Below, in pieces: positions 4,710-6,017 of a stretch of DNA of 6,017 nucleotides. The position numbers were made by a program, and so were the translations under genes. Every line of letters starts with the position of its first letter. Positions within the stretch are counted from its first letter, which is position 1. The stretch spans positions 1 through 6,017 of the forward strand of contig JAUVRF010000127.1 in NCBI GenBank assembly GCA_030597775.1. The letters run 5' to 3'. The notes beneath the pieces are model-generated. The model was not told the origin of the DNA. It was given only the letters and a program-made list of their open reading frames with translations, and did no database searches. The stretch is from Methanobacteriota archaeon (GTDB taxonomy: Archaea > Thermoplasmatota > DTKX01 > GCA-020343715).

Positions 4710-5459
4710 ATGCGAGTGGACATGCGATATCATATCGGTATCAAGGTCAGGCTGGACTCCCTTGAAGGCGACGCCCTCCTCGGCGAGGGGAGGGCGGAGC
4801 TGCTCGAGCTGGTGGAGGAGCGGAGCTCCCTCTCCGAGGCTGCCAAGGAGATGGGGATGTCGTACCGGTACGCGTGGGGCATAATACGGAAGATCTCCGA
4901 GGCCGCCGGAGCGCCCGTCGTGGAGAGCACCAGGGGAGGGACATCGGGCGGCCGCACGGTGCTGACCCCCCTGGGAAGGGAGATGCTGGATACCTTCCGG
5001 AGGGTCGAGGACGCCCTCCAGGAGGAGGCACGCCGGGGAGCCTTCCCCCATCCACGCCTGACCGTCGACGCCGTCGCCATCCGGCACGACAAGGTGCTAC
5101 TGGTCCGCAGGGGAAACCCCCCATTCGAGGGTAGTTGGGCCCTCCCCGGAGGATTCGTTGACAGGGGCGAGCGTCTCGAGGCGGCAGTGCTTCGGGAGCT
5201 CGTGGAGGAGACGGGGGTCGTGGGAGAGGTCCTCGGCATCGTCGGAGCCTACTCGCGTCCGGACCGGGACCCTCGCGGCCACACCATCAGCGTGGTCTAC
5301 GCCGTATCGGTGGATGATGGGGATGTTGTCGGGGGCGACGACGCCGCCGAGGCGGCATGGCATGACCTGGCGTCACCACCGGAGCTGGCCTTCGACCATG
5401 ACGAGGTCCTGGCCGATTACCGGGACCACGGTCACATGCGGATCTCGAAGGAGGGGTAG
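4710..5459 (+). CDS. ModE-type winged-helix DNA-binding domain fused to a Nudix hydrolase domain
   Basis: A 249-residue fusion. Residues 28-105 match the ModE/LysR-type winged helix: RAELLELVEE, SLSEAAKEMGMSYRYAW at 40-56 as the helix-turn-helix, then PVVESTRGG, SGGRT and LTPLGREML. Residues 117-240 are a Nudix domain with a complete GX5EX7REUXEEXGU box from G148 to V170 (E154, R162, E163, E166, E167). YSRPDRDPRGHT at 181-192 resembles ADP-ribose pyrophosphatase-like members. Catalytic residues are present, so hydrolysis of a nucleoside diphosphate derivative such as ADP-ribose is plausible, perhaps with binding also serving as a signal. No molybdate-binding (MOP/TOBE) domain is present. ATGs at 4710 and 4722 are both in frame and the real start is unsettled; neither has a good SD. 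The frame stays open upstream into asnA, but conserved sequence starts only after 4722. The upstream terminator implies its own promoter. The 3' end overlaps acyP. Confidence 0.88.
   Translation: MRVDMRYHIGIKVRLDSLEGDALLGEGRAELLELVEERSSLSEAAKEMGMSYRYAWGIIRKISEAAGAPVVESTRGGTSGGRTVLTPLGREMLDTFRRVEDALQEEARRGAFPHPRLTVDAVAIRHDKVLLVRRGNPPFEGSWALPGGFVDRGERLEAAVLRELVEETGVVGEVLGIVGAYSRPDRDPRGHTISVVYAVSVDDGDVVGGDDAAEAAWHDLASPPELAFDHDEVLADYRDHGHMRISKEG
4725..4737. promoter_or_regulatory. Palindrome over the start of the ModE-Nudix gene
   Basis: CGATAT-C-ATATCG is a perfect 6-bp inverted repeat around one base, starting just after the second candidate ATG (4722). It is A/T-rich inside GC-rich coding sequence and loosely recalls the CG-TATA half-sites bound by ModE. 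Autoregulation by the encoded protein is a plausible but unproven reading. Confidence 0.35.
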
Positions 5460-5728
5460 TCCCCCGAGGGTGTACCCTCCTCCATGTCAACCATGTCCAC
5501 CTGGGCGTTCGGTATGTCGCCCTTGCAGTACTCGAGCAGCTGGCCGACAGCATGTCGATCGCCCTCCACCCAGGCCTCCACCCGGCCGTCGGGCAGGTTA
5601 CGTACCCAGCCGCGGAGACCCAGACGGAGGGCCTCCTCCTTCGTGTTCGCGCGGAAGTAGACACCCTGGACCCTGCCAGTGAAGACAAGGCGGATCCCCA
5701 CCTCATCTACTCTTCCCGAGGCCGTCAT
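5432..5728 (-). CDS. acyP: Acylphosphatase
   Basis: A small cytoplasmic enzyme (98 residues from ATG 5728) that hydrolyses the carboxyl-phosphate bond of acyl phosphates; its physiological substrate is often unclear. RLVFTGRVQGVYFRANT contains the phosphate loop GRVQGVYFR, whose final Arg is the catalytic one. GLRGWVRNLPDGRVEAWVEG supplies the catalytic Asn in VRNLPDG. The family is normally about 90-100 residues. The ATG at 5728 is preferred because GGGGGT stands seven bases before it and its length fits. A TTG at 5752 would add eight residues and overlap the dacZ stop as TTGA. The gene follows dacZ on the same strand and may be cotranscribed, with a possible internal promoter at 5766-5773. 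Its 3' end overlaps the convergent ModE-Nudix gene by 28 bases. Confidence 0.93.
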   Translation of the reverse strand: MTASGRVDEVGIRLVFTGRVQGVYFRANTKEEALRLGLRGWVRNLPDGRVEAWVEGDRHAVGQLLEYCKGDIPNAQVDMVDMEEGTPSGDYPSFEIRM

Positions 5729-5748
5729 AAGCTCAACCCCCTCGGGCG

Positions 5749-6017
5749 TCAATATGCGGATGCTTTGTATATCTCCGTTCCGTCCTTGAAGACCCTCACG
5801 ACGGAGGATGAGGACACCACGACAGCTATCGCATCCGTCATCTTGGTTATGGAGGCCGCGGCGATGTGACGGCCGCCCAGACCCCCCTGAAGGTACACGT
5901 CCCAGGTGTAGGACAGGTACCGGCCCGCCGCCTGTGCCACGCCCTTGTCGTCGATTATGGTGGCTCCGTCCATCTGGGCGTAGGCCTTGATGGTGTGCCA
6001 GTTGGCCATCGTCCAGA
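5749..6017 (-). CDS. dacZ: Archaeal diadenylate cyclase DacZ, C-terminal part (cut by window edge)
   Basis: The 3' end of a gene that continues past the right edge. An ATG at 6009 opens an 86-codon frame, but the frame stays open upstream of it and begins inside the catalytic domain, so it is not the start. The visible part covers the DisA_N/DAC core: IKAYAQMDGATIID with the DGA motif, GVAQAAGRYL, then GLGGRHIAAASITKMTDAIAVVVS, which corresponds to the RHR-AA region, and finally VRVFKDG. These enzymes condense two ATP into the second messenger c-di-AMP. The order with DAC at the C terminus is that of archaeal DacZ rather than bacterial DisA or CdaA. The third residue of the usual RHR is Ile here (codons at 5863-5871). 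It ends with TGA next to acyP. Confidence 0.85.
   Translation of the reverse strand, partial: WTMANWHTIKAYAQMDGATIIDDKGVAQAAGRYLSYTWDVYLQGGLGGRHIAAASITKMTDAIAVVVSSSSVVRVFKDGTEIYKASAY
5766..5773 (-). promoter_or_regulatory. Possible TATA box for acyP inside the 3' end of dacZ
   Basis: Minus-strand GATATACA, preceded by GGA, lies near the 3' end of dacZ. A start site about 25 bases downstream would be near 5744, leaving a short leader with the GGGGGT ribosome site before ATG 5728. It overlaps coding sequence, so it may be chance. Confidence 0.35.

Noticed and set aside
4610..5459. TAG stops of asnA and the Nudix gene as pyrrolysine codons
   Set aside because: Both proteins are complete at the TAG, and the asnA TAG is followed at once by a terminator; nothing supports read-through.
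5749..6009. Treating the 86-codon frame as a complete small protein
   Set aside because: It starts within the DAC catalytic domain and the frame is open to the window edge, so it is the end of a longer gene.

Overview
The window is GC-rich, densely coding DNA that reads best as a piece of a euryarchaeal chromosome, possibly of the Thermoplasmata or a related lineage. The archaeal reading rests on four things: an archaeal-type dUTPase domain, the C-terminal end of a DacZ-type archaeal diadenylate cyclase, TATA/BRE-like boxes rather than -35/-10 promoters, and purine-rich Shine-Dalgarno (SD) sites. The lineage is an inference; nothing here fixes a genus. The genes look like ordinary metabolic housekeeping, and I see no mobile element, CRISPR array, tRNA or rRNA. 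Visible stops are TGA (five genes) or TAG (two genes).

Layout. Left block, all on the minus strand and read from right to left: a dUTPase fused to a YkgJ-type cysteine-cluster domain (3269-2355), a GT4-family glycosyltransferase (about 2287-1097), glutamate formimidoyltransferase ftcD (990-91), and the first 28 codons of formimidoyl-tetrahydrofolate cyclodeaminase fchA (84-1, running off the left edge). FtcD and FchA catalyse consecutive steps that move the formimino group of histidine breakdown into the folate one-carbon pool. Divergent from this block, on the plus strand, is asnA (3479-4612), an ammonia-dependent asparagine synthetase. It has a 106-nt post-TATA upstream region with a strong dyad, and ends in a clear hairpin-plus-U-tract terminator. 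Next is a plus-strand gene (4710-5459) joining an N-terminal ModE-type DNA-binding domain to a C-terminal Nudix hydrolase with an intact Nudix box. Its 3' end overlaps the convergent acylphosphatase gene acyP (5728-5432, minus), which lies just downstream of the 3' end of dacZ (6017-5749, minus, running off the right edge).

Most notable are the two uncommon domain fusions (dUTPase-YkgJ and ModE HTH-Nudix). The second is the mirror image of bacterial NrtR, where the Nudix domain precedes the winged helix, and it could be a regulator that senses a nucleotide. A near-perfect palindrome sits on its own start codons. Three proteins here (dUTPase, Nudix, DacZ) act on nucleotides, but the window does not show that they act together. 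No gene-free stretch exceeds about 210 bases.
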